From Actinomyces slackii (GTDB taxonomy: Bacteria; Actinomycetota; Actinomycetes; Actinomycetales; Actinomycetaceae), in NCBI RefSeq assembly GCF_900637295.1, contig NZ_LR134363.1, forward strand, positions 1,240,001 to 1,304,000: 64,000 nt of DNA, read 5' to 3'. Under the pieces are notes generated by a model, which saw nothing but the letters and a program-made list of their open reading frames with translations, was not told the origin of the DNA and did no database searches. Made by a program: the position numbers and the translations under genes. Within the stretch, counting starts at the first letter, position 1, and every line of letters starts with the position of its first letter. This document shows, in pieces, positions 46,306-56,808 of this stretch.

Positions 46306-47598
46306 GTGCTCAGCGCATTCATGCAGGCGTTCCGCACGCCAGACCTCAGGGCCAAGCTCCTCTTCACCCTGGGCATCATGGCCCTCTTCCGGCTGGGATC
46401 CATCGTTCCCACTCCTGGCGTCGATGTGGCCGCTGCCGAGTTCTGCGTGGGCCAGGCCGAGGACCAGGGGCTGTTCGGCCTGATCAACATCTTCTCCGGA
46501 GGCGCGCTGCTCCAGCTCAGCGTCTTCGCGCTGGGCATCATGCCCTACATCACGGCCTCCATCATCATCCAGCTCCTGCGCGTGGTCATCCCCAAGTTCG
46601 AGGAGCTGCACAAGGAGGGCCAGTCGGGCACGGCCAAGCTCACCGAGTACACCCGCTACCTGACCATCGGCCTGGCCCTGCTGCAGTCCTCCACCTTCGT
46701 GGCCACCGCCGCCTCCGGCCAGCTCTTCCCGGGCTGCCCCCAGCCGGTCATCGCCGAGGCCACCCCCGTCACCCTGGCGCTCATGGTGGTGACCATGACC
46801 GCCGGCACCGGCCTCATCATGTGGCTGGGCGAGCTCGTCACCGAGCGGGGCATCGGCAACGGCATGTCCCTGCTCATCTTCACCTCCATCGTGGCCCAGT
46901 TCCCCTCCAACATGCTCTCCATCGTGCGCGGCTCGGGCGGCGCGGGGAAGTTCCTGGCCGTCATCGCCATCGTCCTGGTGGCCACGGCCGCGGTGATCTT
47001 CGTCGAGCAGGCGCAGCGGCGCATCCCCGTCCAGTACGCCAAGCGCATGGTGGGCCGGCGCCAGTACGGCGGCTCGACCACCTACATCCCGGTCAAGATC
47101 AACACCGCGGGAGTCATCCCGGTCATCTTCGCCTCCTCCCTGCTGGCCATGCCCATGCTGGTGGCCCAGTTCGGCAACCAGTCCTCCGGCTGGGTGAACT
47201 GGATCATGACCAACCTGCAGCAGACCCACCCGGTGTACCTGACGGCCTATGGCGTGCTCATCCTCTTCTTCGCCTTCTTCTACACCGCCATCACCTTCAA
47301 CCCTGAGGAGATCGCGGACAACATGAAGCGCTACGGCGGCTTCATCCCCGGCATCCGCGCCGGGGAGCCCACCGTCCGCTACCTGACCTACGTCATCAAC
47401 CGGGTCACCACCGCGGGCTCGATCTACCTGGTGGTCCTGGCGCTGGCACCCACGGCGGCGGTCATCGCCATGGGCCTGACCCAGGCCCTGCCCTTCGGAG
47501 GCACGACGATCCTCATCATGGTGGGTGTGGGCCTCCAGACCGTCAAGGAGATCAACTCCCAGCTCCAGCAGCGCCACTACGAAGGGTTCCTCTCATGA
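46306..47598 (+). CDS. secY: Preprotein translocase subunit SecY
   Basis: A 430-residue membrane channel with ten predicted helices. Landmarks are TPGVDV after helix 1, SGGALLQLSVFALGIMPYIT (plug and helix 2 region) and the cytoplasmic loop RRIPVQYAKRMVG. GTG 46306 follows ACAGGAG at 5 bases and gives the usual VLSAFMQAFRTPDLR start; the longer frame from 46261 is not used. Stop overlaps the adk start (ATGA), so secY, adk and map form one operon. Confidence 0.97.
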   Translation: MLSAFMQAFRTPDLRAKLLFTLGIMALFRLGSIVPTPGVDVAAAEFCVGQAEDQGLFGLINIFSGGALLQLSVFALGIMPYITASIIIQLLRVVIPKFEELHKEGQSGTAKLTEYTRYLTIGLALLQSSTFVATAASGQLFPGCPQPVIAEATPVTLALMVVTMTAGTGLIMWLGELVTERGIGNGMSLLIFTSIVAQFPSNMLSIVRGSGGAGKFLAVIAIVLVATAAVIFVEQAQRRIPVQYAKRMVGRRQYGGSTTYIPVKINTAGVIPVIFASSLLAMPMLVAQFGNQSSGWVNWIMTNLQQTHPVYLTAYGVLILFFAFFYTAITFNPEEIADNMKRYGGFIPGIRAGEPTVRYLTYVINRVTTAGSIYLVVLALAPTAAVIAMGLTQALPFGGTTILIMVGVGLQTVKEINSQLQQRHYEGFLS

Positions 47599-48179
47599 GC
47601 GCACGCATGGTCCTCCTCGGTCCGCCCGGGGCCGGCAAGGGCACGCAGGCCGCCCGCATCGCCGAGCGCCTGTCCATCCCGGCCATCTCCACCGGGGACA
47701 TCTTCCGCGCCAATGTGGCCGGTGCCACCGAGCTCGGCCTCAAGGCCAAGGAGTACATGGACAAGGGCGAGTACGTGCCCGACTCCGTGACCAATGCGAT
47801 GGTCGCCGACCGCCTGTCCGCCCCCGACGCCGCCACCGGCTTCCTCCTGGACGGCTACCCCCGCACCGAGGCGCAGGTCGGCGAGCTCGAGGCCATGCTG
47901 GCCGCCTCCGGGCTGGCCCTGGACGTCGTCGTCGAGATCACCGCCGAGACCGAGGCCGTGGTCGAGCGCCTGCTCAAGCGCGCCGACGAGCAGGGCCGCG
48001 CCGACGACACCGAGCCGGTCATCCGCCACCGCCTGGAGGTCTACGCCGAGCAGACCGCGCCGCTGGCCGCCCTCTATGAGGGCAAGGGCTTGCTGGTGCG
48101 CGTCGACGGCATGGGCGGGATCGACGAGGTCACCGAGCGGATCGCCCAGGCCCTGGCCGCCCGCGGCATCGCCGCCTGA
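47595..48179 (+). CDS. adk: Adenylate kinase
   Basis: A 194-residue enzyme that converts ATP and AMP to two ADP. The P-loop GPPGAGKGT and the AMP-site DGYPRTEAQ are intact. It is the short type without the zinc-binding LID insert (only GRADDTEPVIRHRLEVY links the halves), as usual in actinobacteria. Overlaps secY. Confidence 0.97.
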   Translation: MSARMVLLGPPGAGKGTQAARIAERLSIPAISTGDIFRANVAGATELGLKAKEYMDKGEYVPDSVTNAMVADRLSAPDAATGFLLDGYPRTEAQVGELEAMLAASGLALDVVVEITAETEAVVERLLKRADEQGRADDTEPVIRHRLEVYAEQTAPLAALYEGKGLLVRVDGMGGIDEVTERIAQALAARGIAA

Positions 48180-48200
48180 CCCGGCAAGGACGACGGCGCC

Positions 48201-49076
48201 GTGCTGGGCCGCGAGAGCATCGAGATCAAGACCCCCGAGCAGGTCCGCCTCATGCGGCGGGCGGGGCTCGTCGTCGCCGACATCCATGCCGCCCTGCGCC
48301 GCGCCGTGCGGCCCGGCATCACCACCGGCGAGCTCGACGCCGTCAGCGCCGGGGTGATCGAGGCGGCCGGGGCGGGCTCGAACTTCCTGGGCTACCACGG
48401 CTACCCCGCCACCGCGTGCATCTCCGTCAATGACGAGGTGGTTCACGGCATCCCGGGCCCGCGCGTCCTGGAGGAGGGGGACCTGGTCACTTTCGACTGC
48501 GGGGCCTTCATCACCGAGGCCGGTGTCCAATGGCACGGGGACGCGGCCTTCACCACCGTGGTGGGCTCCTACCGCGACGACGCGGACGAGCTCCTCGATA
48601 CCACCGGCCAGCGCGCCCTGTGGGAGGCCATCGCCGCCGTGGCCAGGGCCGCCGCCGGCCAGGGCCGTGGGCGCGAGCAGTGCCTCAATGTCATCGGCGA
48701 CGCCATCGAGGAGACCGTCGCCCGCACCGCCGCCCAGGAGGGCCGGGAGTTCGGCATCCTCCAGGAGTACGTGGGGCACGGCATCGGCACCGCCATGCAC
48801 ATGCCCCCCGATGTCCTCAACTACTCGGTGCGCCGCCGCGGCCCGCGCCTGCGGCCGGGCATGGTCCTGGCCATCGAGCCCATGCTCACCGCGGGCGCGC
48901 CCCGTGTCCGTGAGCTCGACGACGGCTGGACCGTGGTGACCCAGGACGGCTCGCGCTCGGTGCAGTGGGAGCACACCGTGGCCGTCATGCCCGGCGGGGT
49001 GTGGGTGCTCACCGCCCCCGACGGCGGAGCGCAGGGCCTGGAGCCCTTCGGCCTGGCCCCGGTGACCCTGGACTGA
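48201..49076 (+). CDS. map: Methionine aminopeptidase, type I
   Basis: A 291-residue dimetal enzyme that removes N-terminal Met. Metal ligands are visible: the first Asp in TFDCGAF, the second in HGDAAFT, His in VGHGIGTAMH, Glu in AIEPML and Glu in WEHTVAV. No N-terminal zinc finger or SH3-binding extension, so it is the short MetAP class. Start GTG 48201, 21 bases after adk. Confidence 0.95.
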   Translation: MLGRESIEIKTPEQVRLMRRAGLVVADIHAALRRAVRPGITTGELDAVSAGVIEAAGAGSNFLGYHGYPATACISVNDEVVHGIPGPRVLEEGDLVTFDCGAFITEAGVQWHGDAAFTTVVGSYRDDADELLDTTGQRALWEAIAAVARAAAGQGRGREQCLNVIGDAIEETVARTAAQEGREFGILQEYVGHGIGTAMHMPPDVLNYSVRRRGPRLRPGMVLAIEPMLTAGAPRVRELDDGWTVVTQDGSRSVQWEHTVAVMPGGVWVLTAPDGGAQGLEPFGLAPVTLD

Positions 49077-49191
49077 CCTCGGCAACCCCGGCCGGAGGCA
49101 GCCGGAGGCGCTGGCCGCCCCGTGATGTGGCCGGAAACACCGGATTCGGAGGCGGTAGCGCATGGTGGAGTCCCGGAGCTCTGCCGTAGAG

Positions 49192-49221
49192 TTGGCCGTC
49201 GGACAATCCCGTGACGATACT
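49192..49221 (+). promoter_or_regulatory. Predicted infA promoter
   Basis: TTGGCC (49192-49197), an 18-base spacer and GATACT (49216-49221), about 130 bases before the infA start. This would drive infA-rpmJ-rpsM-rpsK-rpoA-rplQ. Confidence 0.55.
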
Positions 49222-49349
49222 GCGCGCCCTGGAGCCCCCTGGAGTCCCATGCTGGAGCCCCATGGCCCCGGGCCGTCGTCCCGGTGGCGTCCGCCCGGGC
49301 GGCGTCGTCGGCCGGGTGAACTCGAGCGAGAAAGCACCGATGGAGGAAC

Positions 49350-49571
49350 ATGGCTAAGAAGGACGGCGTCATCGAGGTCGAGGGATCGGTCGTCGAGGCC
49401 CTTCCGAACGCGATGTTCCGGGTGGAGCTGAGCAACGGGCACGTCGTGCTCGCGCACATCTCCGGCAAGATGCGGCAGCACTACATCCGCATCCTCCCCG
49501 AGGACCGCGTGGTCGTGGAGCTGAGCCCCTACGACCTGTCCCGCGGCCGCATCGTCTACCGGTACAAGTGA
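49350..49571 (+). CDS. infA: Translation initiation factor IF-1
   Basis: A 73-residue OB-fold factor that blocks the A site during initiation. Sequence [20 protein letters not shown] and [12 protein letters not shown] are near-universal. Preceded by GGAGGAAC. Confidence 0.99.
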   Translation: MAKKDGVIEVEGSVVEALPNAMFRVELSNGHVVLAHISGKMRQHYIRILPEDRVVVELSPYDLSRGRIVYRYK

Positions 49572-49606
49572 CATGCCGGCCCACCGGGCCGGCGGAGGAA
49601 CACAGC

Positions 49607-49720
49607 ATGAAGGTCAAGCCGAGCGTCAAGAAGATCTGTGACAACTGCAAGGTGATCCGTCGCCACGGCCGTGTCATGGTCATCTGCGAGAACCCGCGGC
49701 ACAAGCAGCGCCAGGGCTGA
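49607..49720 (+). CDS. rpmJ: 50S ribosomal protein L36 (bL36), zinc-binding form
   Basis: A 37-residue protein, [20 protein letters not shown] and onward, with Cys 11, Cys 14, Cys 27 and His 32 as zinc ligands. Start ATG 49607 behind GGAGGAACA. Placed between infA and rpsM as in most bacteria. Confidence 0.98.
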   Translation: MKVKPSVKKICDNCKVIRRHGRVMVICENPRHKQRQG

Positions 49721-49876
49721 GCCCGGCGCAGGCCGCCCAGCCAGCGGCCCCAACCAGCACCCATCCCAGCGGATGCGCCCCGGCGCACCGCAACCCCCGG
49801 TTCTCGGAGGCCGGGGCCGCCCGCAGGGCGGGGGAGGTGGGTGACGACCTCTGAGAGCACCTAGGAGAACCACACC

Positions 49877-50251
49877 GTGGCACGCATTTCCGGTGTCGAC
49901 CTGCCTCGCGACAAGCGCGTGGCGATCGCACTGACCTACATCTTCGGGATCGGGCGCACCCGCGCGGACGAGACCCTCACGGCGACGGGCGTCAACCCCG
50001 ACACCCGCGTCAAGGACCTCAGCGAGGAAGAGCTGGTGGCCCTGCGCACTCACATCGACGCCAACTACCAGGTCGAGGGCGATCTGCGCCGCGAGGTCCA
50101 GGCGGACATCCGCCGCAAGATCGAGATCGGCTGCTACCAGGGCCTGCGCCACCGCCGCCACCTGCCGGTGCACGGCCAGCGCACCAAGACCAACGCGCGC
50201 ACCCGCAAGGGCCCCAAGCGCACCGTGGCCGGTAAGAAGAAGGCCAAGTAA
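49877..50251 (+). CDS. rpsM: 30S ribosomal protein S13 (uS13)
   Basis: A 124-residue head protein contacting P-site t[23 protein letters not shown] and [21 protein letters not shown] are standard. GTG start at 49877 preceded by TAGGAGAA. A 156-base gap separates it from rpmJ with no clear promoter. Confidence 0.98.
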   Translation: MARISGVDLPRDKRVAIALTYIFGIGRTRADETLTATGVNPDTRVKDLSEEELVALRTHIDANYQVEGDLRREVQADIRRKIEIGCYQGLRHRRHLPVHGQRTKTNARTRKGPKRTVAGKKKAK

Positions 50252-50304
50252 GCAGCAGCCGGTGCCCAGGGCGCCGGCGACGACCTCATCACGAAGAAGG
50301 AAGA

Positions 50305-50706
50305 ATGCCTCCCAAGACCCGCGCCGCCGCGCGCAAGACGCGCCGCAAGGACCGCAAGAACGTCACCCACGGCCACGCCTACATCAAGTCGACCTTCAAC
50401 AACACCATCGTGTCCCTCACGGACCCGACCGGCGCTGTCATCGCCTGGTGCTCCTCGGGCCAGGTCGGCTTCAAGGGCTCGCGCAAGTCCACGCCCTACG
50501 CCGCCCAGCTCGCCGCCGAGGCCGCCGCCCGCCGCGCCCAGGAGCACGGCATGAAGAAGGTCGACGTCTTCGTCAAGGGCCCCGGTCCGGGCCGCGAGAC
50601 CGCGATCCGCTCCCTGCAGGCCGCCGGCCTGGAGATCGGCCCGATCACGGACGTCACCCCCCAGGCCCACAACGGCTGCCGGCCCCCCAAGCGCCGGCGC
50701 GTCTGA
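50305..50706 (+). CDS. rpsK: 30S ribosomal protein S11 (uS11)
   Basis: A 133-residue platform protein. The conserved [21 protein letters not shown]-type segment, [19 protein letters not shown] and the C-terminal [11 protein letters not shown] are intact. Preceded by GAAGGAAGA. Confidence 0.98.
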   Translation: MPPKTRAAARKTRRKDRKNVTHGHAYIKSTFNNTIVSLTDPTGAVIAWCSSGQVGFKGSRKSTPYAAQLAAEAAARRAQEHGMKKVDVFVKGPGPGRETAIRSLQAAGLEIGPITDVTPQAHNGCRPPKRRRV

Positions 50707-50857
50707 GACAACCGGGGACGACGGCGCAGCCCGCCGGCGCGTCGTCGTCCCCACCCACGCCCCGCCCGGCGGGGCGGTGGCGCACCGGCACCGGACCGGT
50801 GCGCCGCGCTCCCGGTAACGGCGTCATATAGCGGGCGCCGCGACGAAAGGAAACCAC

Positions 50858-51859
50858 GTGCTCATTGCACAGCGACCCACGCTCACCGAGGAGGTCGTCG
50901 AGGAGGGCCGCCGCGCGCGGTTCGTGCTCGAGCCCCTCGAGCCCGGATTCGGCTACACCCTCGGCAACTCCCTGCGGCGCACGCTGCTGTCCTCCATCCC
51001 GGGGGCGGCGGTGACCTCCGTGAGGATCGACGGCGTCCCCCACGAGTTCCGCACCATCGCGGGAGTCAAGGAGGATGTCGCCCAGATCATCCTCAACATC
51101 AAGGAGATCGTCCTGTCCTCGGAGAACGACGAGCCGGTCGTCATGTACCTGCGCAAGTCCGGCCCCGGGGCCGTCACCGCCGGTGACATCACCCCGCCGG
51201 CCGGCGTCGAGATCCACAACCCCGAGCTGGTCATCGCCACTCTCAACGAGAAGGGCAAGCTGGAGATCGAGCTGACGGTCGAGCGCGGCCGCGGCTACGT
51301 CTCGGCCAACCAGAACAAGGACCCCAACGCGGAGATCTCCCGGATCCCCGTGGACTCGATCTACTCGCCGGTGAAGAAGGTCTCCTACGCCGTCGAGGCC
51401 ACCCGTGTCGAGCAGCGCACGGACTTCGACCGTCTCATCGTCGACGTTGAGACCAAGGCCTGCATCACCCCGCGCGACGCCCTGGCCTCGGCCGGCAAGA
51501 CCCTGGTCGAGCTCTTCGGCCTGGCGCGCGAGCTCAATGTCGAGGCCGAGGGCATCGAGGTCGGCCCCTCGCCGGTCGATGAGGCCTTCCAGCAGGACCT
51601 GGCGCTCATGATCGATGAGCTCGACCTGCAGGCGCGCTCCTCCAATGCGCTCAAGCGCGAGGGCATCCACACGGTCGGCGAGCTGGTCGGCCGCAGTGAG
51701 GCGGACCTGCTCGACATCCGCAACTTCGGCGCCAAGTCGATCTCCGAGATCAAGGAGAAGCTGGCCGAGCTGGGCCTGTCCCTCAAGGGCTCGCCGGTCG
51801 ACTACGTCCCGGACGACGACTACGCCAACCCCACGTTCAGCGACGAGCCCCAGGCCTGA
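50858..51859 (+). CDS. rpoA: RNA polymerase alpha subunit
   Basis: A 333-residue subunit. The N-terminal dimerisation domain has [20 protein letters not shown] and the C-terminal domain has the helix-hairpin-helix [20 protein letters not shown] that contacts UP elements. GTG start at 50858 behind GAAAGGAAA. Followed by rplQ after 30 bases. Confidence 0.98.
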   Translation: MLIAQRPTLTEEVVEEGRRARFVLEPLEPGFGYTLGNSLRRTLLSSIPGAAVTSVRIDGVPHEFRTIAGVKEDVAQIILNIKEIVLSSENDEPVVMYLRKSGPGAVTAGDITPPAGVEIHNPELVIATLNEKGKLEIELTVERGRGYVSANQNKDPNAEISRIPVDSIYSPVKKVSYAVEATRVEQRTDFDRLIVDVETKACITPRDALASAGKTLVELFGLARELNVEAEGIEVGPSPVDEAFQQDLALMIDELDLQARSSNALKREGIHTVGELVGRSEADLLDIRNFGAKSISEIKEKLAELGLSLKGSPVDYVPDDDYANPTFSDEPQA

Positions 51860-51889
51860 GCCGGCCCGTCATTCATCTAGGAGACAACC

Positions 51890-52654
51890 ATGCCTCGCCC
51901 CACCAAGGGTCCCCGCCTGGGCGGCAGCGCCCAGCACGAGCGCCACATGCTGGCCAACCTGGCCACGCAGCTCATCGTCCACGAGTCCATCACGACCACG
52001 GAGGCCCGCGCCCGCCGCCTGCGCCCCTACGTCGAGAAGCTCATCACCAAGGGCAAGCGCGGCGATCTGCACGCCCGTCGCACCGTGCTGAAGAAGGTGA
52101 CGGACAAGTTCGCCGTCTACCGCCTCTTCGAGGTGCTGGCCCCGCAGTTCGAGGGCCGCGAGGGCGGCTACACCCGCATCATCAAGACCGCGCCGCGCAA
52201 GGGCGACAACGCCCCCATGGCCGTGATCTCCCTGGTGCTCGAGCCCGTCGCCTCCAAGGAGGTCGTGGCCGACGCCGTGGCCACCGCCAAGAAGGCCGCC
52301 GCCAAGGCTGCCGAGAAGGCCAAGGACGACGCCGCTGAGGCCGCGGAGGAGAAGGCCCCGGCAGCTGAGGAGACCGAGGCTGAGACCTCCGCCGAGGCCG
52401 ACGCCGCTGACAGCGCCGACTCCGCCGAGAAGGTCGAGTACGCCGGCTCGGTGCGCGTGGAGGAGGGCTCCACCGAGGCCCCCGACGCCGACCACCAGGT
52501 CAAGGGCAACGAGGACTCCATGAAGTACCACGTGCCCGGCTCGCGCTGGTACGACGCCACGGTGGCCGAGGTCTGGTTCGCCAGCGCCGAGGACGCCGAG
52601 GCCGCGGGCTTCGCCCCCGCCGGCGGCGCCGCCGCGCAGAAGGTCGAGAAGTGA
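51890..52654 (+). CDS. rplQ: 50S ribosomal protein L17 (uL17) with extra C-terminal domain
   Basis: A 254-residue L17, about twice the usual length. The L17 core ([20 protein letters not shown] to about residue 125) is standard. It is followed by an Ala/Glu-rich acidic linker (about 125-200) and a compact C-terminal domain (about 203-245) with the pattern [20 protein letters not shown], then [16 protein letters not shown]. This last pattern resembles a small domain I have seen at the end of some actinobacterial exported or nuclease proteins; its function on the ribosome is unknown. No frameshift is visible. Last gene of the alpha block. Confidence 0.96.
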   Translation: MPRPTKGPRLGGSAQHERHMLANLATQLIVHESITTTEARARRLRPYVEKLITKGKRGDLHARRTVLKKVTDKFAVYRLFEVLAPQFEGREGGYTRIIKTAPRKGDNAPMAVISLVLEPVASKEVVADAVATAKKAAAKAAEKAKDDAAEAAEEKAPAAEETEAETSAEADAADSADSAEKVEYAGSVRVEEGSTEAPDADHQVKGNEDSMKYHVPGSRWYDATVAEVWFASAEDAEAAGFAPAGGAAAQKVEK

Positions 52655-52673
52655 GGCCCTGAGCCGCAGCGAT

Positions 52674-52717
52674 GATGCGGGGGCCCGGCCACCTCCTGGT
52701 GGCCGGGCCCCCGCATC
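52674..52717. terminator. Bidirectional terminator between rplQ and pntB
   Basis: A perfect 20-bp stem starting GATGCGGGGGCCCGGCCACC with a TCCT loop. It lies between convergent rplQ (plus) and pntB (minus), so it can serve both. Confidence 0.85.
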
Positions 52718-52744
52718 GTTGTGCCTGCGATTCGTGCATGCGCC

Positions 52745-54229
52745 CTACTCCAGGGCGCGGATGATGTCCTCGACCGTGTCCTTGGCATCCCCGAAGAGCA
52801 TGGAGGTGTTCTCCCTGAAGAAGAGGGGGTTGGCCACGCCCGCATAGCCGGCCGCCATGGAGCGCTTGAAGACGATGACCCGCTTGGCCTCCCACACGCG
52901 CAGCACCGGCATGCCGGCGATGGGGGAGCCGGGCTCCTCGGCCGCCGGGTTGACGGTGTCATTGGCCCCGATGATCAGGACGGCGTCGGCCGAGTCGAAG
53001 TCATCGTTGACCTCGTCCATCTCCAGGACGATGTCGTAGGGGACCTTGGCCTCGGCCAGCAGGACGTTCATGTGTCCCGGAAGGCGCCCGGCCACCGGGT
53101 GGATGGCGAAGACGACCTCCACGCCCTCGGCGCGCAGCATCTCGGTCAGCGTGGCCACCGGGTACTGGGCCTGCGCCACGGCCATGCCGTAGCCCGGGGT
53201 GATGACCACGCGCCGGGCCCCCTGCAGGAGGTGGGCGACGCTGGCGGCGTCGGTCTGGTCGATGGGCCCGTCCTGGCCCTGGGCGGGCGCGGAGGAGGAG
53301 TCCGTGCCAAAACCGCCCAGCAGCACCGAGGCGAAGGAGCGGTTCATGGCCTGGCACATGAGGTAGGACAGGTAGGCGCCCGAGGAGCCCACCAGGGCGC
53401 CGGTGATGATGAGCAGGTCGGAGTTGACGATGAACCCGGTCAGCGCTGAGGCCCAGCCCGAGTAGGAGTTCATGATCGAGACGACCACCGGCATGTCCCC
53501 GCCCCCGATGGCCACCACCAGGTGGATGCCGAGGAGCAGGGCGATCACCGTCATGGCCACCAGGGCGGCCCAGGCCGCCGGGGAGCCCTCGGGCAGCACG
53601 AGGAAGGCCACCATGAGCACCAGGGAGACGATCAGCGCCGCCAGATTGAGCAGGTGGCGCCCCGGGAGGGTCAGGGGGCGGCCGGGGATGCGGCCGGAGA
53701 GCTTGAGGGCGGCCATCACCGAGCCGGTGAAGGTCACCGCCCCCACGAACATGCCCAGGAAGACCTCGCCGAGGTGGAAGGCGCCCAGGCTGGCGGAGGC
53801 GGCATCGGGGGAGGCGTAGGAGACCGCTCCGACGATGACGGCCGCCAGTCCCACCAGGCCGTTGAGCACGGCGATGAGCTGGGGCATGCCGGTCATGGCC
53901 ACCCGACCGGCCAGGACCATGCCGATCACGGCTCCCAGGCCCAGGCCCACGGCGATGAGGATCGCCGTGGTCACCACGCCCTGGCCCGGATCGGAGGTCA
54001 GGGCCAGGCCGATGGCGGCGGCCACGGCGACCGCCATGCCGACGGCGCCGGCCACATTGCCCGCCACCGCCGTCTCATGGCGGGACAGGCCGGCGGCGGC
54101 GAGGATGAACAGGATGGCTGCGGCGATGTAGGCCAGGGTGACGGCCGAGGGCAGGGCCTGGGCGGCGTCGGTGGCCTGCGCGGGCAGGAGCGCCGGGGCG
54201 CCGAGGGCGAGCTGGGTCATCGGAGGCAC
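52745..54229 (-). CDS. pntB: NAD(P) transhydrogenase beta subunit
   Basis: A 494-residue membrane subunit of the proton-translocating transhydrogenase that makes NADPH from NADH. The N-terminal half has about nine hydrophobic helices; the C-terminal NADP domain (from about 310) has [18 protein letters not shown] and the [18 protein letters not shown] motif, plus [23 protein letters not shown] 54229 is chosen because AGGAAGGA at the end of pntA lies 9 bases upstream; ATG 54220 is an alternative. Confidence 0.96.
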   Translation of the reverse strand: MPPMTQLALGAPALLPAQATDAAQALPSAVTLAYIAAAILFILAAAGLSRHETAVAGNVAGAVGMAVAVAAAIGLALTSDPGQGVVTTAILIAVGLGLGAVIGMVLAGRVAMTGMPQLIAVLNGLVGLAAVIVGAVSYASPDAASASLGAFHLGEVFLGMFVGAVTFTGSVMAALKLSGRIPGRPLTLPGRHLLNLAALIVSLVLMVAFLVLPEGSPAAWAALVAMTVIALLLGIHLVVAIGGGDMPVVVSIMNSYSGWASALTGFIVNSDLLIITGALVGSSGAYLSYLMCQAMNRSFASVLLGGFGTDSSSAPAQGQDGPIDQTDAASVAHLLQGARRVVITPGYGMAVAQAQYPVATLTEMLRAEGVEVVFAIHPVAGRLPGHMNVLLAEAKVPYDIVLEMDEVNDDFDSADAVLIIGANDTVNPAAEEPGSPIAGMPVLRVWEAKRVIVFKRSMAAGYAGVANPLFFRENTSMLFGDAKDTVEDIIRALE

Positions 54230-54233
54230 CGTC

Positions 54234-55775
54234 TCAGTCCTTCCTGAACATGGCGAGCATGCGGTGGGTCACCGCGAAGCCGCCGAAGACATTGATACTG
54301 GCCAGCACGATCGCCACCAGGGAGATCCCGCTGATGAGCGGGTCGGCGTTGCCCACCTGGGAGATGGCACCGACCAGGATGATGCCCGAGATCGCATTGG
54401 TCACCGACATCAGGGGCGTGTGCAGCGCGGGGGTCACATTGGAGATGACGTGGAAGCCCAGGATGATCGCCAGGGTCAGCACGATGTAGTGGGTGGCCGC
54501 CGCGGCGGGGGTCACCAGGACCAGGGCCGCCGCCAGGGCGGTGGCCGCCGCCAGGCCCGTCAGCTGGCGCCGCCGGGTGCGCGCCTGGGCGGCGGCCTCG
54601 GCCTGCGGGTCGGGCTCTGCGGGCTCGGGCGCCTGCTGCGGGGCGGGGGCGGCCGAGACGGTGATCGGCGGGGGCGGCCACATGAGCTCGCCCTGGCGGG
54701 TCACGGTGATGGCGCGCAGGATCGGGTCCTCCATGTCCAGCACCAGGTCGCCGTCCTTGCCGGGGGTGGCCAGGGTGAGCAGGTTGACGATGTTCTGGCC
54801 GTAGAGCTGGGAGGCCTGGGCGGGCAGGCGGCGGGCCAGGTCCGTGTGGCCCACGATGGTCACGCCCCCGGGGGTGGTGATGACCTTCCCGGGCTCGGTC
54901 AGCTCGGCATTGCCGCCATTGGCGGCCGCCAGGTCGACGATGACCGAGCCGGGCCGCATGGCCTCGATGGCCTGGCGGTCCAGCAGCAGGGGCGCGCGCC
55001 GCCCGGGGATGGAGGCGGTGGTGATGACGATGTCGCTGGCCGCGGCCTGCTCGGCGTACAGGGCGCGGGCGGCCGCCTCCTGATCGGTGCTCATCTCCTT
55101 GGCGTAGCCGTCGGAGGACTCCTCCTGGGCGCTGGGCAGGGCGACGAACTGGGCCCCCATGGAGCGCACCTGGTCGGCGACCTCGGGGCGCACATCGGTG
55201 CCGCGCACCACGGCGCCCAGGGAGGAGGCGGTTCCGATGGCCGAGAGCCCCGCGACCCCGGCTCCGATGACGTAGACCGCCGCGGGCGGGAACTTCCCGG
55301 CGGCGGTGACCTGCCCGGAGAAGAGCCGCCCGAAGTGCGAGGCGGCCTCCACCACGGCCCGGTAGCCGGCCAGGTTCGCCTGGGAGGACAGGACGTCCAT
55401 GGCCTGGGCGCGGGAGATGCGGGGCACGGCGTCCATGGCCAGTCCGGTCAGGCCCCGGCTGGTCAGGGCCTCGAGGAGCTCGGGGCTGCGGGCCGGGTCG
55501 AGGCGGCCGACGACGATCGCCCCTGAGTGCATGAGGTCCAGCTGGTCGGTGGTGGGGGCGCCGGTGCCCAGCACCATGTCGCAGTCCCAGATCTGGGCGG
55601 CGGGGGCCAGCGTGGCGCCGGCCGCCTCGTAGTCGGCGTCGGGGTAGGAGGACTGGGACCCCGCCCCCGGCTCGATGAGGACCTCATGGCCCAGGCGGGC
55701 CAAGCGCTCCACTGTGTGCGGTGTGGCCGCGACCAGGGGCTGCCCGGGCGGCTCGCAGGGGACTCCGATGCGCAC
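54234..55775 (-). CDS. pntA: NAD(P) transhydrogenase alpha subunit
   Basis: A 513-residue subunit with the NAD-binding domain ([21 protein letters not shown] near 170-190) and the catalytic RQD-loop region, followed by a Pro-rich linker (about 385-405) and three or four C-terminal membrane helices. Both parts are fused in one chain as in enterobacteria, rather than split into PntAA and PntAB. It overlaps no gene and precedes pntB by 4 bases. Confidence 0.96.
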   Translation of the reverse strand: MRIGVPCEPPGQPLVAATPHTVERLARLGHEVLIEPGAGSQSSYPDADYEAAGATLAPAAQIWDCDMVLGTGAPTTDQLDLMHSGAIVVGRLDPARSPELLEALTSRGLTGLAMDAVPRISRAQAMDVLSSQANLAGYRAVVEAASHFGRLFSGQVTAAGKFPPAAVYVIGAGVAGLSAIGTASSLGAVVRGTDVRPEVADQVRSMGAQFVALPSAQEESSDGYAKEMSTDQEAAARALYAEQAAASDIVITTASIPGRRAPLLLDRQAIEAMRPGSVIVDLAAANGGNAELTEPGKVITTPGGVTIVGHTDLARRLPAQASQLYGQNIVNLLTLATPGKDGDLVLDMEDPILRAITVTRQGELMWPPPPITVSAAPAPQQAPEPAEPDPQAEAAAQARTRRRQLTGLAAATALAAALVLVTPAAAATHYIVLTLAIILGFHVISNVTPALHTPLMSVTNAISGIILVGAISQVGNADPLISGISLVAIVLASINVFGGFAVTHRMLAMFRKD

Positions 55776-55981
55776 AAGCGCCTCCCTTCTCCTGGCCCCG
55801 TGGGAGGGGCTCGGTCGATTGTGGGGAAAGTGGGGAAACAGTACGGGTGGTTTGGACCTGCGACAACTTCACACGCATAAGAGAGATAAGAGCGGGGAAG
55901 AGGGCAAGGCGCGCCCAGGGCGCGGGGCCGTGCTGCCGGGAGCGGCCGGGAGCGGCCGGGAGCGGCCGGAGCCCGATGGGC

Positions 55982-56740
55982 TCAGGGGCGGACCATCGCC
56001 CAGCAGCGGGCGCCGCCGGTCATGCCGGCCTCATTGGGGACGATGACGACGTCCTCGCCGATCTTGCCCAACTGGGCGGCCGTGATCCGCCGGGAGTTGC
56101 CTCCGCCCAGGTAGAGGCGGTCCCACAGGTACATGGGGCGCAGGGCGTCGACGACGCGGCGCACCCTGCGGGACCAGTGCGCATCGCCCAGGCGCAGGCG
56201 CTCGTGCTCGCCGATGTAGTCGTCGTAGGTCAGGCCCCAGCGCACGGGGCCCTGGGAGACCTCCACATGGGGCGCCAGCAGCCCGTTGTCGAAGACGGCG
56301 TTGCCCAGGCCCGTGCCCAGGGTGACGATCATCTCCAGGCCGTGCCCGGTGACGACTCCGGCCCCGGCCACCTCGGCGTCATTGAGCACCAGGGTGGGGG
56401 CGCCCAGGGTCTGGCTGACGGCCCCGCCCATGTCGAAGCGCGCCCACGCCTCCACCAGCTCCGGCAGCACGCGCGAGCGCGGACCGTCCCGGGTGATGTA
56501 GTGGGGCGTGGCCACCACGACGCCGTGGCGGATCATCCCCGGCATGCCCACGGTCACCCGGTCGGCCGTGGGGAGCTGGTCGGCCAGGGAGGCGATGGTC
56601 TCCACGAGCTTGGCCGGCGGGAGCGGGTAGGGGGTGGGGGTGCGCACGGCGCGCGAGACGATGGTGCCCTCGGCGTCGAGCACCGAGGCCTTGATGCCGC
56701 CGCCGCCGCAGTCCACTGAGAGCGTTGTCGTTGAGGTCAT
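55982..56740 (-). CDS. ROK-family sugar kinase, polyphosphate-glucokinase-like
   Basis: A 252-residue cytoplasmic kinase. The phosphate loop LSVDCGGGGIKASVLD is the ROK DxGGxxxKxxxxD pattern, LNDAEVAGAG is the catalytic Asp region and VTLGTGLGNAVF is the ROK signature loop. The length and the absence of a ROK zinc-binding CxCGxxGC motif point to the polyphosphate/ATP glucokinase branch common in actinobacteria, but the phosphoryl donor cannot be fixed from sequence. It starts 68 bases from truA on the opposite strand and ends 206 bases before the pntA start. Confidence 0.8.
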   Translation of the reverse strand: MTSTTTLSVDCGGGGIKASVLDAEGTIVSRAVRTPTPYPLPPAKLVETIASLADQLPTADRVTVGMPGMIRHGVVVATPHYITRDGPRSRVLPELVEAWARFDMGGAVSQTLGAPTLVLNDAEVAGAGVVTGHGLEMIVTLGTGLGNAVFDNGLLAPHVEVSQGPVRWGLTYDDYIGEHERLRLGDAHWSRRVRRVVDALRPMYLWDRLYLGGGNSRRITAAQLGKIGEDVVIVPNEAGMTGGARCWAMVRP

Positions 56741-56808
56741 GGGTCCATGACATCACGTCGAGGGCACCGCGGTCGGCCTCATGGCCCGCGACGTGATCTC
56801 ATGGGGCC

